Shown: positions 27,300 through 36,571, counted from the first letter of the stretch. The stretch is DNA of 64,000 nt from Saccharothrix obliqua (GCF_019375475.1 NZ_JAHXGQ010000018.1:22618-86617), one strand, 5' to 3'. The notes: generated from the sequence alone by a model not told the origin. A program made the numbers and translations.

Positions 27300-27653
27300 C
27301 GAAAAATGGAAAAGCCCCCTCCCCCGCCCTGGAAGAGCGAGAGAGGGAGCCATAGCCATCGAGAGGAGGTGCGTAGGAGAGCGGAAGGGAGCGTAGGAGC
27401 GAGCGGGAGAGCTGGAGCGAGCGCGAGAGCTGGAGCGAGCGCGAGAGGGAGTCGCAGGCGTGCGCGGAGGGTGAGGGAGGGGCGCGAGGGCGGAACGGGA
27501 GCGGGACCGCGCGGGAAGGGCGCAGGGGCGGGACCGCGCGGGAAGGGCGCGCTGGAGCGGGAGCAGGAAGGGGGCGGGAGCTGGAAGGCCGGAGGGGCGC
27601 GAGGGAGCGAAGGGCGCGAGGGGCAGGGAGCGGGACGTCCGCGAGAGCGGGAG
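27300..27653. repeat. Polypurine-rich intergenic segment with short direct repeats
   Basis: Between the DUF4192 start and the M23 stop, the plus strand is almost entirely G/A with few T. It holds a perfect 18-bp tandem duplication (27407-27442; GAGAGCTGGAGCGAGCGC twice) and a 23-bp direct repeat (27501-27523 and 27528-27550). No gene is supported here. It should contain the DUF4192 promoter and the M23 gene's terminator, neither of which I can pinpoint. Confidence 0.7.
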
Positions 27654-28412
27654 TCAGCAGGCGGGGGCCACCTGGCCGTCGGAGCCGGTGTAGACGTACG
27701 CGTCCGACACGTAGCCCGAGCCGATGTTGTCCCACAGGTCGGTGGTGCCGTACTTGCCGGTGATGGTCTCGCCCTTGACCTGGCAGCGGATGGTCACCGA
27801 GGCTCCGCTCGCCACCGAGCCGACCGCCGACTTGCTGGTGGAGGGACCCGAGCGGATGGTTACCGGGGCTCCGCTGTCGGTTCCCACCGTGCCCGTGACG
27901 CCGGTGCCGCACGAGTTCTTGCTCGTGTAGCCGCGCGTGCCCCAGTAGTACGCCTGCACGCCGTTGAACTTGGCCTTCTGGTCGGCGCCGTTGAGCCGCT
28001 GCTCGTAGTGCAGGTGGGGTCCGGTCGACCCGCCGGTGGTGCCGACGTTGCCGATCAGCTGCCCGAGCTTCACCGCCTGCCCGACGCTCACCCGCTGCGC
28101 CGACAGGTGCGCGTACCGGGTCCGCCAGCCGCCGCCGTGGTCGATCTCGACCCACCGGCCGTAGCTGGTGGCGCCCTCGTTGGCGACCCTGGTCACGGTG
28201 CCCGCGGCGGACGCGACGACCGGGTCGCCGTCGTCGTTGGCGCGGTTGAAGTCGACCGAGTTGGCGGGGCTGTGGTTGGTCCGGGTCTGCCCCTCCCACA
28301 CCTGGTTGCACGGGAACGGCAGCTGGAAGTTCGGCGCCGCCGCGGCCTCGCCCGGGGTGAGGGCGAGGCCGACCAGCGGCGCGACGAGGAGAGTCACCAG
28401 CACACGGCGCAT
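27654..28412 (-). CDS. Secreted M23 (LytM) endopeptidase with SH3 domain
   Basis: 252 residues: Sec signal (to about AAAAPN, residue 27), a LytM zinc-peptidase domain with ligands in NHSPANSVDFN (H47, D54) and PHLHYE, and a C-terminal SH3b-like wall-binding domain (VTIRSGPSTSKSAVGSV). It should cleave peptide cross-links in peptidoglycan or small peptides outside the cell. ATG 28412 has a perfect AAGGAGG site 7 bases upstream; the earlier start at 28466 does not. It shares its short upstream region (93 bp) with the S15 gene's 3' end, so it may be transcribed separately. Confidence 0.93.
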   Translation of the reverse strand: MRRVLVTLLVAPLVGLALTPGEAAAAPNFQLPFPCNQVWEGQTRTNHSPANSVDFNRANDDGDPVVASAAGTVTRVANEGATSYGRWVEIDHGGGWRTRYAHLSAQRVSVGQAVKLGQLIGNVGTTGGSTGPHLHYEQRLNGADQKAKFNGVQAYYWGTRGYTSKNSCGTGVTGTVGTDSGAPVTIRSGPSTSKSAVGSVASGASVTIRCQVKGETITGKYGTTDLWDNIGSGYVSDAYVYTGSDGQVAPAC

Positions 28413-28505
28413 CTGCAAGCCTCCTTGACGACTGGGTGTGCCGATCCGACCACGCGCAGCCGCCAAGTGGAATGCTTACCGGGTATTGAGTTGGTGAATT
28501 ACTTC

Positions 28506-30353
28506 CTAACCAACCGAACGGCGCAGCGCGGGCACCCCGCCGACCACGGGGAGTTCCACCGTCGTCGACGTCAGGTCGATCGACAGGCCCGCACCGGGCT
28601 TGGGCCGCAGCGTGTAGTCGTAGTCGCTGGACAGCAGCACGAACTCCACCGAGTGCCCGGCGGGCACGACGTAGTCCTGCGGCTGCAAGTCGACCCGGAG
28701 CCGGTAGGTCTCACCGGGCTTGACCGGCTTGGTGCGGTCCAGGTCCGAGCGGTTCTGCGGGTCGGCCCAGCCGCGGGTGATCACGTGGCTCCGGCCGTCC
28801 GGCCCGCGGTCCACCAGCAACGCGGTCACGTTGGCGGCGGGCCGGTCGAACGAGATCGCCAGGTCGACGCTCGGCGTGCCGGACAACCGCAGCGGCGTCG
28901 TGGACGCACGGGTCGCGTAGGACAGCCGGTTGCCGGAACGGGGCAGGTCGACCAGGTCCTCCGCGAGCTTGGACGAGTCGTCGCGCAGCGACTCCACGAC
29001 GGGGCGCCCCGGCACGGCGGACGACTGCAACGCGCCCTTGGCCGTACCGCCCGCCCACGGGTGCAGCTTCGCCTTCGACGTGCCGGGCGCGGGCCAGTCG
29101 GCCTCGTCCACCCACGTCTTCAGGTCCTCGCGCTGGATGGTCGACTTCGGCTCCTTCTCGATGCCGTTGTCCACGCCGTACAGGTAGTGGCTGAACCACC
29201 GGTTGATGGTGCGCCGCCACTCCGCCGACCGCAGCGTGTCCGGGTCGGTGTGGCCGGACTGGTGCAGCCAGATCTTGTGCTCGACGCCGTTGTTCCGCAG
29301 CGCCTCGTACCACTGCGCCACGTTCTTCGTCTTCACGTTCCAGTCGCTCAGCCCGTGCACGGCGAGCACGGCCGCGCGGACCTTCGACGCGTCCTTGACG
29401 TAGTTCCGCTCGTCCCAGAACGGGCTGTAGTCACCGGTGACGCGGTCCTGCTCGGCGGTGAGCGCGGCGAGCACGGGCTTGCAGATCTCCCGATCCGCCC
29501 GCGTGTGCACGTACTCGGCCAGCACGTCGACATCTTCGCCCTGGTACGTGCCGGGCGCGACCACGGCGCCGTTGGCGCGGTAGTAGTCGTACCAACTGGA
29601 GATGGCCGCGATCGGCACGATGGCTTCAAGCCCCTGCACACCCGTGGACGCCACGGCGTTCGGCAGGGTGCCGTTGTAGGACACGCCCATCATGCCGACC
29701 TTGCCCGTGGTCCACCCGGCCCGCACGGTCCGACCGGACGCGTCACGCGCGGTGGTGCGACCGTTGAGCCAGTCGATGACGGAACGGGAGCCGATGGTCT
29801 CGTTGCGACCGCCGGACGTGGGGCAGCCGGTGGACTTGCCGGTGCCAAGCGACTCCGCGTAGACCATGGCGAACCCGCGCGAGATGAAGTACGACTCGTA
29901 ACGCGCGGAGGTGATGGGGCCGGCGTTGGGACCGACGGCCGCCGCGATGCGCTCGTCGGCCTGGGCCTTGAGCCGCGAGCCGTCGCGCTTGTCGTAGCCG
30001 CCGCGCCGGTTGGGGACGTACAGCTCGACGTCGACGTTGTGGTTGGCCACGTCGTTGCCGCCGGAGAAGTACGGGCTGTTGAAGAACACCACCGGCACCT
30101 TGAGGCCCCGGTCGGTGGCCGTCTGGCGGACCACCTCGGTGTAGACCTCGTCGTCCTTGCCGTCGCGGTCGCTGTCGACCGGCGCGCGGACCCAGAGGCT
30201 CTCCCGCACCACGTCCTTGGCGTTGAAGACGGGTTGCGCCTCGCCATCCTTGAACACCGGGCCTTCCGGCGCGGCCGAGGCCACCGCGGGCAGCACGCCC
30301 AGCGGCAGCGTTGCCAGAGCTGCCAGCACGGCGGCTCTCCGAACACCCTTCAC
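28506..30353 (-). CDS. Secreted Xaa-Pro dipeptidyl-peptidase (S15/CocE family)
   Basis: 615 residues with a Sec signal (cleavage near ASAAPEG). The catalytic Ser is in GMMGVSYNGT, the Asp in VHGLSDWNV, and the His in LHQSGHTDP. The C-terminal ~190 residues form the jelly-roll domain typical of S15. It removes X-Pro dipeptides from peptides outside the cell. The GTG at 30353 has GGGGGAAC upstream. The upstream open frame that runs to 31709 lies over the MFS gene and is rejected. With the adjacent M23 peptidase it forms a small extracellular hydrolase pair. Confidence 0.93.
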   Translation of the reverse strand: MKGVRRAAVLAALATLPLGVLPAVASAAPEGPVFKDGEAQPVFNAKDVVRESLWVRAPVDSDRDGKDDEVYTEVVRQTATDRGLKVPVVFFNSPYFSGGNDVANHNVDVELYVPNRRGGYDKRDGSRLKAQADERIAAAVGPNAGPITSARYESYFISRGFAMVYAESLGTGKSTGCPTSGGRNETIGSRSVIDWLNGRTTARDASGRTVRAGWTTGKVGMMGVSYNGTLPNAVASTGVQGLEAIVPIAAISSWYDYYRANGAVVAPGTYQGEDVDVLAEYVHTRADREICKPVLAALTAEQDRVTGDYSPFWDERNYVKDASKVRAAVLAVHGLSDWNVKTKNVAQWYEALRNNGVEHKIWLHQSGHTDPDTLRSAEWRRTINRWFSHYLYGVDNGIEKEPKSTIQREDLKTWVDEADWPAPGTSKAKLHPWAGGTAKGALQSSAVPGRPVVESLRDDSSKLAEDLVDLPRSGNRLSYATRASTTPLRLSGTPSVDLAISFDRPAANVTALLVDRGPDGRSHVITRGWADPQNRSDLDRTKPVKPGETYRLRVDLQPQDYVVPAGHSVEFVLLSSDYDYTLRPKPGAGLSIDLTSTTVELPVVGGVPALRRSVG

Positions 30354-30454
30354 GGCTGTTCCCCCATCATGCGCGGGACACGTCGATGCAGACCTTTCCC
30401 CCACCTCACGAGACGTGTCAAGGGGTCGCGCAGTCCACAGTGGACAGCACTCGA

Positions 30455-31660
30455 CTACCGACGATCGACCCCTTGACCAGCGACGTCGAGTGTGCCGACC
30501 GGTGTCCGCGCGACCCGTCCGCCCACCAGGGCCACCACGAGCGCGCCCAGGGCCATCGCGGCGGCCACCCAGTTCGGCGCGGTGTAGCCGAACCCGGCGT
30601 CGATGACGGCTCCGCCCAGCCACGCGCCCGCCGCGTTGCCGAGGTTGAACGCCGCGATGTTCGCCGCCGACGCGAGCGCCGCCGCGCCTTCGGCCTGTTG
30701 GAGCACACGGCTCTGGAACGGCGCGACGGTCGCGGACCCGACCACGCCCAGCAGGGCGATCGTGACGGCTCCCAACAACTGGGATTGCGCGGTGAACACG
30801 AACACCACGAGCACGACCACCAACACGGCGAGGATGAGGTACATGCTCGACATCAGGCTGCGGTCCGCCGCACGGCCACCGAGCACGTTGCCCACGCACA
30901 GCCCGACCCCGAACAACACCAGCAGCCACGTCACCGCGCCCGGCGAGAAACCCGCCACCTCCGTCATCATCGGCGCGATGTAGGTGAACGAGGCGAACAC
31001 CGCGCCGAACCCGAGCGCCGTGGTGCCCAACGCGAGCCACACGCCCGGACGTCGGAACACGGCCAGTTCGCCACGCAGACCACCGGACGCGGCCTGCGGT
31101 GGCACAAGGGCCACGATGCCGATCAACGCCAGCACGCCGAGCACGGTCACCGCCCAGAACGTGGAGCGCCAGCCGAACGACTGCCCGAGGGCCGTGCCCA
31201 TCGGCACGCCCAGCACGTTGGCCAAGGTCAGCCCGGCGAACATGAGCGCGATGGCCCGCGCGCGGCGTTCCGGCGCGACCAGACCGGCGGCCACCACCGC
31301 GCCGACGCCGAAGAACGCGCCGTGGCACAACGCCGCCACGACCCGCCCGACCATCAGCAACGCGTAACCGTCCGCCACCGCGCACAGCAGGTTGCCGAGG
31401 ATGAACAACGCCATGAGACCGATGAGCAACCGCTTGCGCGGCAGGCGCGAACCGCCGGCGGTGATCAGGGGCGCGCCGATGACGACGCTCAACGCGTAGC
31501 CGGACACGAGCAGCCCGGCCGAGGGGATGGACACGTCGAGGTCCGCCGCCACTTCGGGCAGCAGACCGACGATCACGAACTCCGTGGTGCCGATGGCGAA
31601 CGCGCCGATGGCGAGTGCGACCAGCGAAAGGGGCATCAGGGGCGCCATGAAGTCGATCAT
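30455..31660 (-). CDS. MFS transporter, DHA1 family (AraJ/NepI-like)
   Basis: About 401 residues and 12 hydrophobic spans. The DHA1 signature is in span 1 (AIGAFAIGTTEFVIVGLLPEVA) and the loop 2-3 motif GSRLPRKRLLIG follows. Members export arabinose-like sugars, purine nucleosides or drugs. The start is uncertain: ATGs at 31678, 31660 and 31648 are in frame; I use 31660. It is divergent from a LysR regulator with only ~60 bp between, so that regulator probably controls it. Confidence 0.9.
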   Translation of the reverse strand: MIDFMAPLMPLSLVALAIGAFAIGTTEFVIVGLLPEVAADLDVSIPSAGLLVSGYALSVVIGAPLITAGGSRLPRKRLLIGLMALFILGNLLCAVADGYALLMVGRVVAALCHGAFFGVGAVVAAGLVAPERRARAIALMFAGLTLANVLGVPMGTALGQSFGWRSTFWAVTVLGVLALIGIVALVPPQAASGGLRGELAVFRRPGVWLALGTTALGFGAVFASFTYIAPMMTEVAGFSPGAVTWLLVLFGVGLCVGNVLGGRAADRSLMSSMYLILAVLVVVLVVFVFTAQSQLLGAVTIALLGVVGSATVAPFQSRVLQQAEGAAALASAANIAAFNLGNAAGAWLGGAVIDAGFGYTAPNWVAAAMALGALVVALVGGRVARTPVGTLDVAGQGVDRR

Positions 31661-31720
31661 CGGCGGTCCGGAGCCCATGAGTCCAAGGCATGTTTCTTAA
31701 CCGCGCCATAAACTGCGTTC

Positions 31721-32587
31721 ATGACCCTGCGGCAGTTCGAATACCTCGTGACGGTCGTCGACGAGGGCTCCTTCACCCGTGCCGCGGAACTCCTCCACGT
31801 GTCCCAACCCGCGCTGTCGCACCAGATCCGGGCACTCGAACGGAGCGTCGGCACACCGCTGCTGGACCGCCTCCCCCGCGCCGTGCGCCTCACCCCGGCG
31901 GGTCGCGCGTGGCTGCCGTTCGCCCGCGCCGCCCTCGCCGCCGCCGAACGCGCCACCACGGCGGCCCGCCGCGCGAGTGGCATGGAGTGCGGTGAGCTGC
32001 ACGTGGCCACCGTGTACTCGCTGACGCTCGGCGCGTTGCCACCCCTGTTGCGCAAGTGGCGCGCACTGCACCCCGAGGTGCGCATCCGGCTGTACGAGCA
32101 CCGGCACGTGGACGAGCTGCGGGAGGCCATGGCCACCGGCCAGGCGGACGTCGGGATCGGCCCGAAGCCGTTCGAGTGGTCGGGGTACTGCCGCCGGCTG
32201 GGCGTGGAGGAGTTCGTCCTGGTGCTGCCCGCCGGGACGGACCGGGAGGGACCGGTCGACCTGTGCGAGTTCGCCGACCAGGGCTGGGTGCTGCCCGCGC
32301 CGGGCAACGGGCTGGCGGACTTCGTGGCCGAGGTGTGCCGGGAGCGCGGGTTCCAGCCGTGGGCGGCGGTGCGCACCGAGCAGACCGCGACCGTGCCCGT
32401 GCTCGCGGCGGCCGGGCTGGGTCCCGCGCTGGTGCCCCGCAACGTGCTGCCGGAGACGTTCGACGGGGTGGCGCTGCGGACCGACCCGCCGGTGAGCCGC
32501 GTGCTGGCCGCGATCTCCGCGAAGGAGCCCGATCCGCTCGCCACGGCGTTCATCGAACTGCTCGAAGAGGCAGGATGGGGCACATGA
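31721..32587 (+). CDS. LysR-type transcriptional regulator
   Basis: 288 residues: N-terminal winged helix (MTLRQFEYLVTVVDEGSFTRAAELLHVSQPALSHQIRALE) and a C-terminal periplasmic-binding-like effector domain. Divergent from the MFS gene, the classical LysR arrangement. Its stop overlaps the start of a family-4 glycosidase (ATGA at 32584-32587), so regulator and glycosidase are co-translated and the effector may be a sugar phosphate. Confidence 0.93.
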   Translation: MTLRQFEYLVTVVDEGSFTRAAELLHVSQPALSHQIRALERSVGTPLLDRLPRAVRLTPAGRAWLPFARAALAAAERATTAARRASGMECGELHVATVYSLTLGALPPLLRKWRALHPEVRIRLYEHRHVDELREAMATGQADVGIGPKPFEWSGYCRRLGVEEFVLVLPAGTDREGPVDLCEFADQGWVLPAPGNGLADFVAEVCRERGFQPWAAVRTEQTATVPVLAAAGLGPALVPRNVLPETFDGVALRTDPPVSRVLAAISAKEPDPLATAFIELLEEAGWGT

Positions 32588-33813
32588 GGCTGGTCATCCT
32601 GGGCGGTGGCGGGTTCCGCGTGCCGCTCGTGCACCGCGCGCTGGTCGCGGCCGGGTGGGTGGACGAACTCGTGCTGCACGACGTGGCCGCGGACCGCCTG
32701 GCCCGCATCCGGGACGTGCTGGTGGGCGGCCCGCGGGTGACCGCGACCACCGACCTGGACGAGGCGTTGCGCGGCGCGGACTTCGTGTTCTCCGCGATCC
32801 GGGTCGGCGGGCTCGCCGGGCGTGCCGCGGACGAGGGGATCGCGCACGCGCACGGCGTGCTCGGCCAGGAGACCGCGGGCGCGGGCGGTGTCGCGTACGG
32901 GTTGCGGACGGTGCCGGTCGCGCGGGACATCGCCCGTCGGATCGCCCGCCTCGCGCCGGAGGCGTGGACGGTGAACTTCACCAACCCGGCCGGGCTGGTG
33001 ACCGAGGCGATGGCGGAGCACCTCGGGCCGCGGGTGATCGGCATCTGCGACTCGCCGGTGGGCCTCTGCCGACGCGTCGCGCACGCGCTCGGGCTCGATG
33101 CCGACGACGACGTCACCTTCGACTACTCGGGCCTCAACCACCTGGGCTGGTTGCAGGGCGTGCACCGGGACGGGGAGGACCTGCTCCCCCGCCTGCTGGC
33201 CGACCCCGAAGCGCTGGGGTCGTTCGAGGAGGGCCGGTTGTTCGGCGTGGAGTGGTTGCAGGCGTTGGGTGCTATCCCCAACGAGTACCTGCACTACTAC
33301 TACGACACCCGTGAAGCGCTCGGTGACGACCGCGGCGCGTTCCTGCTGCGTCAGCAGCAGCGGTTCTACGACGGCGAGGCCGACTGGGAGTCCACGCGCC
33401 TGGAGCGCGAGGCGACCTACATGAAGCAGGAACGCGACTCACTGGACGGCGGCGGGTACGAGCACGTCGCGCTCCGGCTCATGCACGCCATCGCCTTCGA
33501 CACGCGCGAAACGCTGATCCTCAACGTGCGCAACGGCTCCACGCTGTCCTGTGTGGACGCCGACGCCGTCGTGGAGGTGCCGTGCGAGGTCGACGGCGGT
33601 GGCGCGCGCCCGATCGCCGGCCGCCCGCTGCCCGATCACGCGGCGGGACTCGTCATGTCCGTGAAGGCCGTGGAACGGCTGGTGCTCGCGGGCACGCGGG
33701 CCGCCGCGCTCAAGGCGTTCGCGCTGCACCCGCTGGTCGACTCGGTGTCCACCGCGCGGAGCCTGCTGGACGCGTACGTGGCCCGGCACCCGGAGCTGGC
33801 CTACCTGAGCTGA
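32584..33813 (+). CDS. Family 4 glycoside hydrolase (6-phospho-beta-glucosidase type)
   Basis: 409 residues. GH4 enzymes use NAD+ and a divalent metal in a redox-assisted cleavage of phosphorylated glycosides. Visible are the N-terminal nucleotide motif VILGGGGFRVP, NFTNPAGLVTEA, the metal cysteine in GICDSPVG, and the metal histidine in SGLNHLGW. Cytoplasmic. No PTS genes lie nearby to supply a phosphorylated sugar, so the true substrate is open. Its 3' end overlaps the convergent endonuclease V gene by 13 bp. Confidence 0.93.
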   Translation: MRLVILGGGGFRVPLVHRALVAAGWVDELVLHDVAADRLARIRDVLVGGPRVTATTDLDEALRGADFVFSAIRVGGLAGRAADEGIAHAHGVLGQETAGAGGVAYGLRTVPVARDIARRIARLAPEAWTVNFTNPAGLVTEAMAEHLGPRVIGICDSPVGLCRRVAHALGLDADDDVTFDYSGLNHLGWLQGVHRDGEDLLPRLLADPEALGSFEEGRLFGVEWLQALGAIPNEYLHYYYDTREALGDDRGAFLLRQQQRFYDGEADWESTRLEREATYMKQERDSLDGGGYEHVALRLMHAIAFDTRETLILNVRNGSTLSCVDADAVVEVPCEVDGGGARPIAGRPLPDHAAGLVMSVKAVERLVLAGTRAAALKAFALHPLVDSVSTARSLLDAYVARHPELAYLS

Positions 33814-34433
33814 GCGCGGCCGAGCGCGTCGGCACGACGGGTCGTCTCCGGGAGCCGGGTCACGCACAACCGCAGCACCTCGGCACACGCGCGATCAAGG
33901 TCGATGCGGTGCCCCACGGACACGAACACCGGCTTCACGCCGTCACGCGTCCGCAACGCGCGCCCGACCACCTCACCGTCCTGCACGAGGTCCGTGGACG
34001 AACCACGGACCTCGGCGGGCGGGTCGAACCGGCCCATCGGCGTCTTCGCCACGCCGATGCTGGGCAGGTCGACCTCCACCCCGAGGTGGCAGGCCAACCC
34101 GAACCGCCGGGGGTGCGCCAGGCCCTGCCCGTCGCACACCAGCAGGTCCGGGGTGACGGTGAGCCGCTCCAGCGCGCGCAGCAGCGGCGGCAGCTCGCGG
34201 AACGCGAACAGCCCCGGCAGGTAGGGGAACTCGGCACGACCGGGCACCACGGCCGAGTCGACGGTCTCCAGCGTGTCGGCGTCCAGCACCACCACCGCGC
34301 CGGCCAGGCGGTCGTCGTCGGCGTAGGACACGTCCAGCCCCGCCACGTGCCGCACCACCAGGCCCGGGTCGGTCGCGGTGCGCACCAGCGGGCGCAGCCG
34401 CTCCTGCTCGGCCACCGCTTCCTCGGGCGTCAC
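33801..34433 (-). CDS. nfi: Endonuclease V (deoxyinosine 3' endonuclease)
   Basis: 210 residues. It nicks DNA one base 3' of deoxyinosine and related lesions, or cleaves inosine-containing RNA. Conserved elements: the catalytic Asp in AGLDVSY, the PYLPGLFAFRELP strand-separating wedge, and LLVCDGQGLAHPRRFGLACHLG with the second acidic residue. GTG start at 34433, 19 bp downstream of the polysaccharide lyase stop, so the two may share a transcript. Confidence 0.95.
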   Translation of the reverse strand: MTPEEAVAEQERLRPLVRTATDPGLVVRHVAGLDVSYADDDRLAGAVVVLDADTLETVDSAVVPGRAEFPYLPGLFAFRELPPLLRALERLTVTPDLLVCDGQGLAHPRRFGLACHLGVEVDLPSIGVAKTPMGRFDPPAEVRGSSTDLVQDGEVVGRALRTRDGVKPVFVSVGHRIDLDRACAEVLRLCVTRLPETTRRADALGRAQLR

Positions 34434-34452
34434 CGCGGACCACCAGCGATCA

Positions 34453-35223
34453 TCAGGCCAACTTATACGCCTTCAGGTCGCGCAGGAGCAGGTAGCAGTC
34501 CTGGAGCGCACCGGAGGTGTCGCCGAGCGAGCGGTAGATGCCCCACTTGGGGCGCAGCCGGTCGCCGAGCCAGGTGTCCACGCCCGACTTCGCCTTGTCC
34601 AGCACGGTGGTCCCATCCGCGCGGACGACCCAGCGGACGCGACCGGCCCGGCCGTCGCCGACCTTGATCTCCACCTCGGTGTCGATCCACCGGTCGTGCA
34701 GCGGGGCGAGGTCCGTCGCGCCCACCAGCACGTCGCCCTCGAACACCTTGAACTCGATCGTCTGCACGCCTCCCGTGCGGCGCAACGACATCACCGTGAC
34801 CGGTGATGTGCCCTTGCCCGGCATCTTGGTCTGCATGATGTGCGTGAAGGTCTTGGTCGCCTTGAGGCTCGACGGGATGAACATGGAGTAGGCGAACTTC
34901 CACGTCTCGCCCTCGCGCAGCACGACGTTCGCGCCACCGGACCTCATGCCCGCGACCTCGTTGCGCTGCCGGTCGGTGTGCGTGTCGCGGTCACGGGTGT
35001 GCATGTCGAACCGGTAGTCCGAACCACGCACGTAGATGTGCTTGACGCCGGGATGCGAGCCCGCGCGGTCGTCTTCCACGCTCTCGAACGCGCCCAGACC
35101 GTCCTCGGACGCCCGTGGGTGCCACTTCAACTGCCACGCCGCCGCGGTGGCGGGTGCGGCCCCGGCCAGGAGCAACGGCGCTGCCGCCACCCCTGCCAGC
35201 ACTGTTCGGCGGTTCGGCGCCAC
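34453..35223 (-). CDS. Tat-exported polysaccharide lyase-like protein
   Basis: 256 residues with a twin-arginine signal (NRRTVLAGVAAAPLLLAG, then TAAAWQ). The mature part resembles the heparin-lyase-I/glucuronan-lyase jelly-roll fold (PF14099-like), with the basic segment RQRNEVAG and a Tyr-rich end (GIYRSLGDTSGALQDCYLLLRDLKAY). It probably eliminates across uronic-acid linkages of an extracellular polysaccharide; the substrate is not known. The GTG at 35223 has GGGAGGAG 6 bases upstream and is preferred to a TTG at 35250. Confidence 0.65.
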   Translation of the reverse strand: MAPNRRTVLAGVAAAPLLLAGAAPATAAAWQLKWHPRASEDGLGAFESVEDDRAGSHPGVKHIYVRGSDYRFDMHTRDRDTHTDRQRNEVAGMRSGGANVVLREGETWKFAYSMFIPSSLKATKTFTHIMQTKMPGKGTSPVTVMSLRRTGGVQTIEFKVFEGDVLVGATDLAPLHDRWIDTEVEIKVGDGRAGRVRWVVRADGTTVLDKAKSGVDTWLGDRLRPKWGIYRSLGDTSGALQDCYLLLRDLKAYKLA

Positions 35224-35315
35224 GTCGCGCTCCTCCCAGTTATTGGGCAAGAGTCTTTACCAAATAATCAGACCACCGGGCCCGCGGGCTGTCAACGGTG
35301 CGTCAGGATCGGACC

Positions 35316-36554
35316 ATGACCCACGCGTTCGCCAGGTTCTGGGCCGCCGACACGGTGTCGTTGGTCGGCACGCACGTCACGACGCTCGCGCTCGGCGTGC
35401 TGGCCATGGGCGAGTTGGGCGCGTCCTCCGCCGAACTGGGGCTGATCCAGGCCGCGCCGTGGGTGCCGTACCTGCTGTTCGGGTTGTTGGCGGGCGTGTT
35501 GGTGGACCGGGTGCGCCGACGGCCGGTGTTGATCGGCGCGGACCTGGCGCGGTCGGCGGTGCTGGGCATGATCCCCCTGCTGCACGTGGCCGGCGTGCTG
35601 TCCGTGCCGGTGCTGGTGGGGTTGATGGCGGTGTTCGGGACGTTGTCGCTGGCATACGACGCGGCACACCAGTCGTTCCTGCCGCGCCTCGTCCCGGCGA
35701 GCGGCCTGACGCGTGCCAACGCCCGCATGGAGCAGACCAGGGCCACGGCGCAGAGCGTCGGACCGATGGTCGCGGGGTGGCTCACCAAGGCCGTCGGCGC
35801 GCCGTTCGCGATCGTCGTGGACGCCGTGTCGTACCTGCTGTCGGCGTTGATCCTGACCACGGTCCGGGTCGCCGAGCCGGTTCCGCGGTCGGCCTCCCGC
35901 GACCTCTGGGGCGAACTCCGTTCCGGGCTCGCGTGGGTCTACCGCCACCCCGTGTTGTCGCCGCTCGCACTCACGTCGCACACGTGGTTCTTGTTCAACA
36001 GCATGGTCACGCCCGTGTTCGCGTTCCTCATGTACCGGGAACTGGGCTTCGACGAGTTCCAGATGGGCCTGGTATTCGCGTTCGGCGGCGTGGGCAGCGT
36101 GGTCGGCGCGTCGCTGTCGACGCGTGCCGCGGAGCGGTTCGGCCCCGGCGCGATCATCGTGCTCGGCCGGTGGCTGACACCTGCCGCGTACGCGTTGGTG
36201 CCGTTCTCGTCGCACGGCGCCACCGGCCTCGTGCTGCTGTGCGCGGCCCAGTTCACGTGGGGTTTCGGCGTCGGCATCGACGGCCCGCCGGAGATGGGTT
36301 ACCGGCAGGCCGTGACACCCGACCACCTCCAGGGCCGCATGAACGCCACCATCCGGTCGGTGAACCGGGGCATGATCGTGCTCGGCGCACCGCTGGGCGG
36401 TGCGCTGGCGGCCGTCACCTCGACCCGCACCGCGGTCTGGGTCGCCGTGGCGGGACTGCTCGCGCAGGCCGCCGCGATCACCCTCTCCCCCGTGCGGCGG
36501 GCGCGGCAGCCCGAAGTAGCGCTGGGCACAGAGCCACCCGCGGCCGCACCGTGA
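35316..36554 (+). CDS. MFS transporter (enterobactin-exporter/EntS-like family)
   Basis: 412 residues with 12 hydrophobic spans. Features of the MFS_3/EntS group include the start FARFWAADTVSLVGTHVTTLALG, the loop GVLVDRVRRRPVLIGADLARS, and DHLQGRMNATIRSVNRG in the later half. It is similar in layout to the exporter at 56.4 kb. Substrate unknown; a drug or siderophore is typical. An earlier GTG at 35298 adds six residues and is less likely. A NAT gene follows 17 bases later. Confidence 0.9.
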   Translation: MTHAFARFWAADTVSLVGTHVTTLALGVLAMGELGASSAELGLIQAAPWVPYLLFGLLAGVLVDRVRRRPVLIGADLARSAVLGMIPLLHVAGVLSVPVLVGLMAVFGTLSLAYDAAHQSFLPRLVPASGLTRANARMEQTRATAQSVGPMVAGWLTKAVGAPFAIVVDAVSYLLSALILTTVRVAEPVPRSASRDLWGELRSGLAWVYRHPVLSPLALTSHTWFLFNSMVTPVFAFLMYRELGFDEFQMGLVFAFGGVGSVVGASLSTRAAERFGPGAIIVLGRWLTPAAYALVPFSSHGATGLVLLCAAQFTWGFGVGIDGPPEMGYRQAVTPDHLQGRMNATIRSVNRGMIVLGAPLGGALAAVTSTRTAVWVAVAGLLAQAAAITLSPVRRARQPEVALGTEPPAAAP

Positions 36555-36571
36555 GCTGACATCCTGGGCGG

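Noticed and set aside
24592..28311. Single 1239-codon minus-strand open frame
   Set aside because: It runs from the DUF4192 gene across a polypurine gap and antiphase through the well-supported M23 peptidase. The C-rich strand simply lacks stop codons. Only 24592-27204 is kept as a gene.
28413..28505. c-di-AMP (ydaO) riboswitch upstream of the M23 peptidase
   Set aside because: Such switches often precede wall hydrolases in actinobacteria, but the 93-bp gap is too short and lacks the conserved core.
28506..31709. 1067-codon minus-strand frame joining the S15 peptidase to sequence upstream
   Set aside because: The part above 30353 is a different frame of the MFS gene. The S15 protein starts at GTG 30353 with its own signal peptide and ribosome site.
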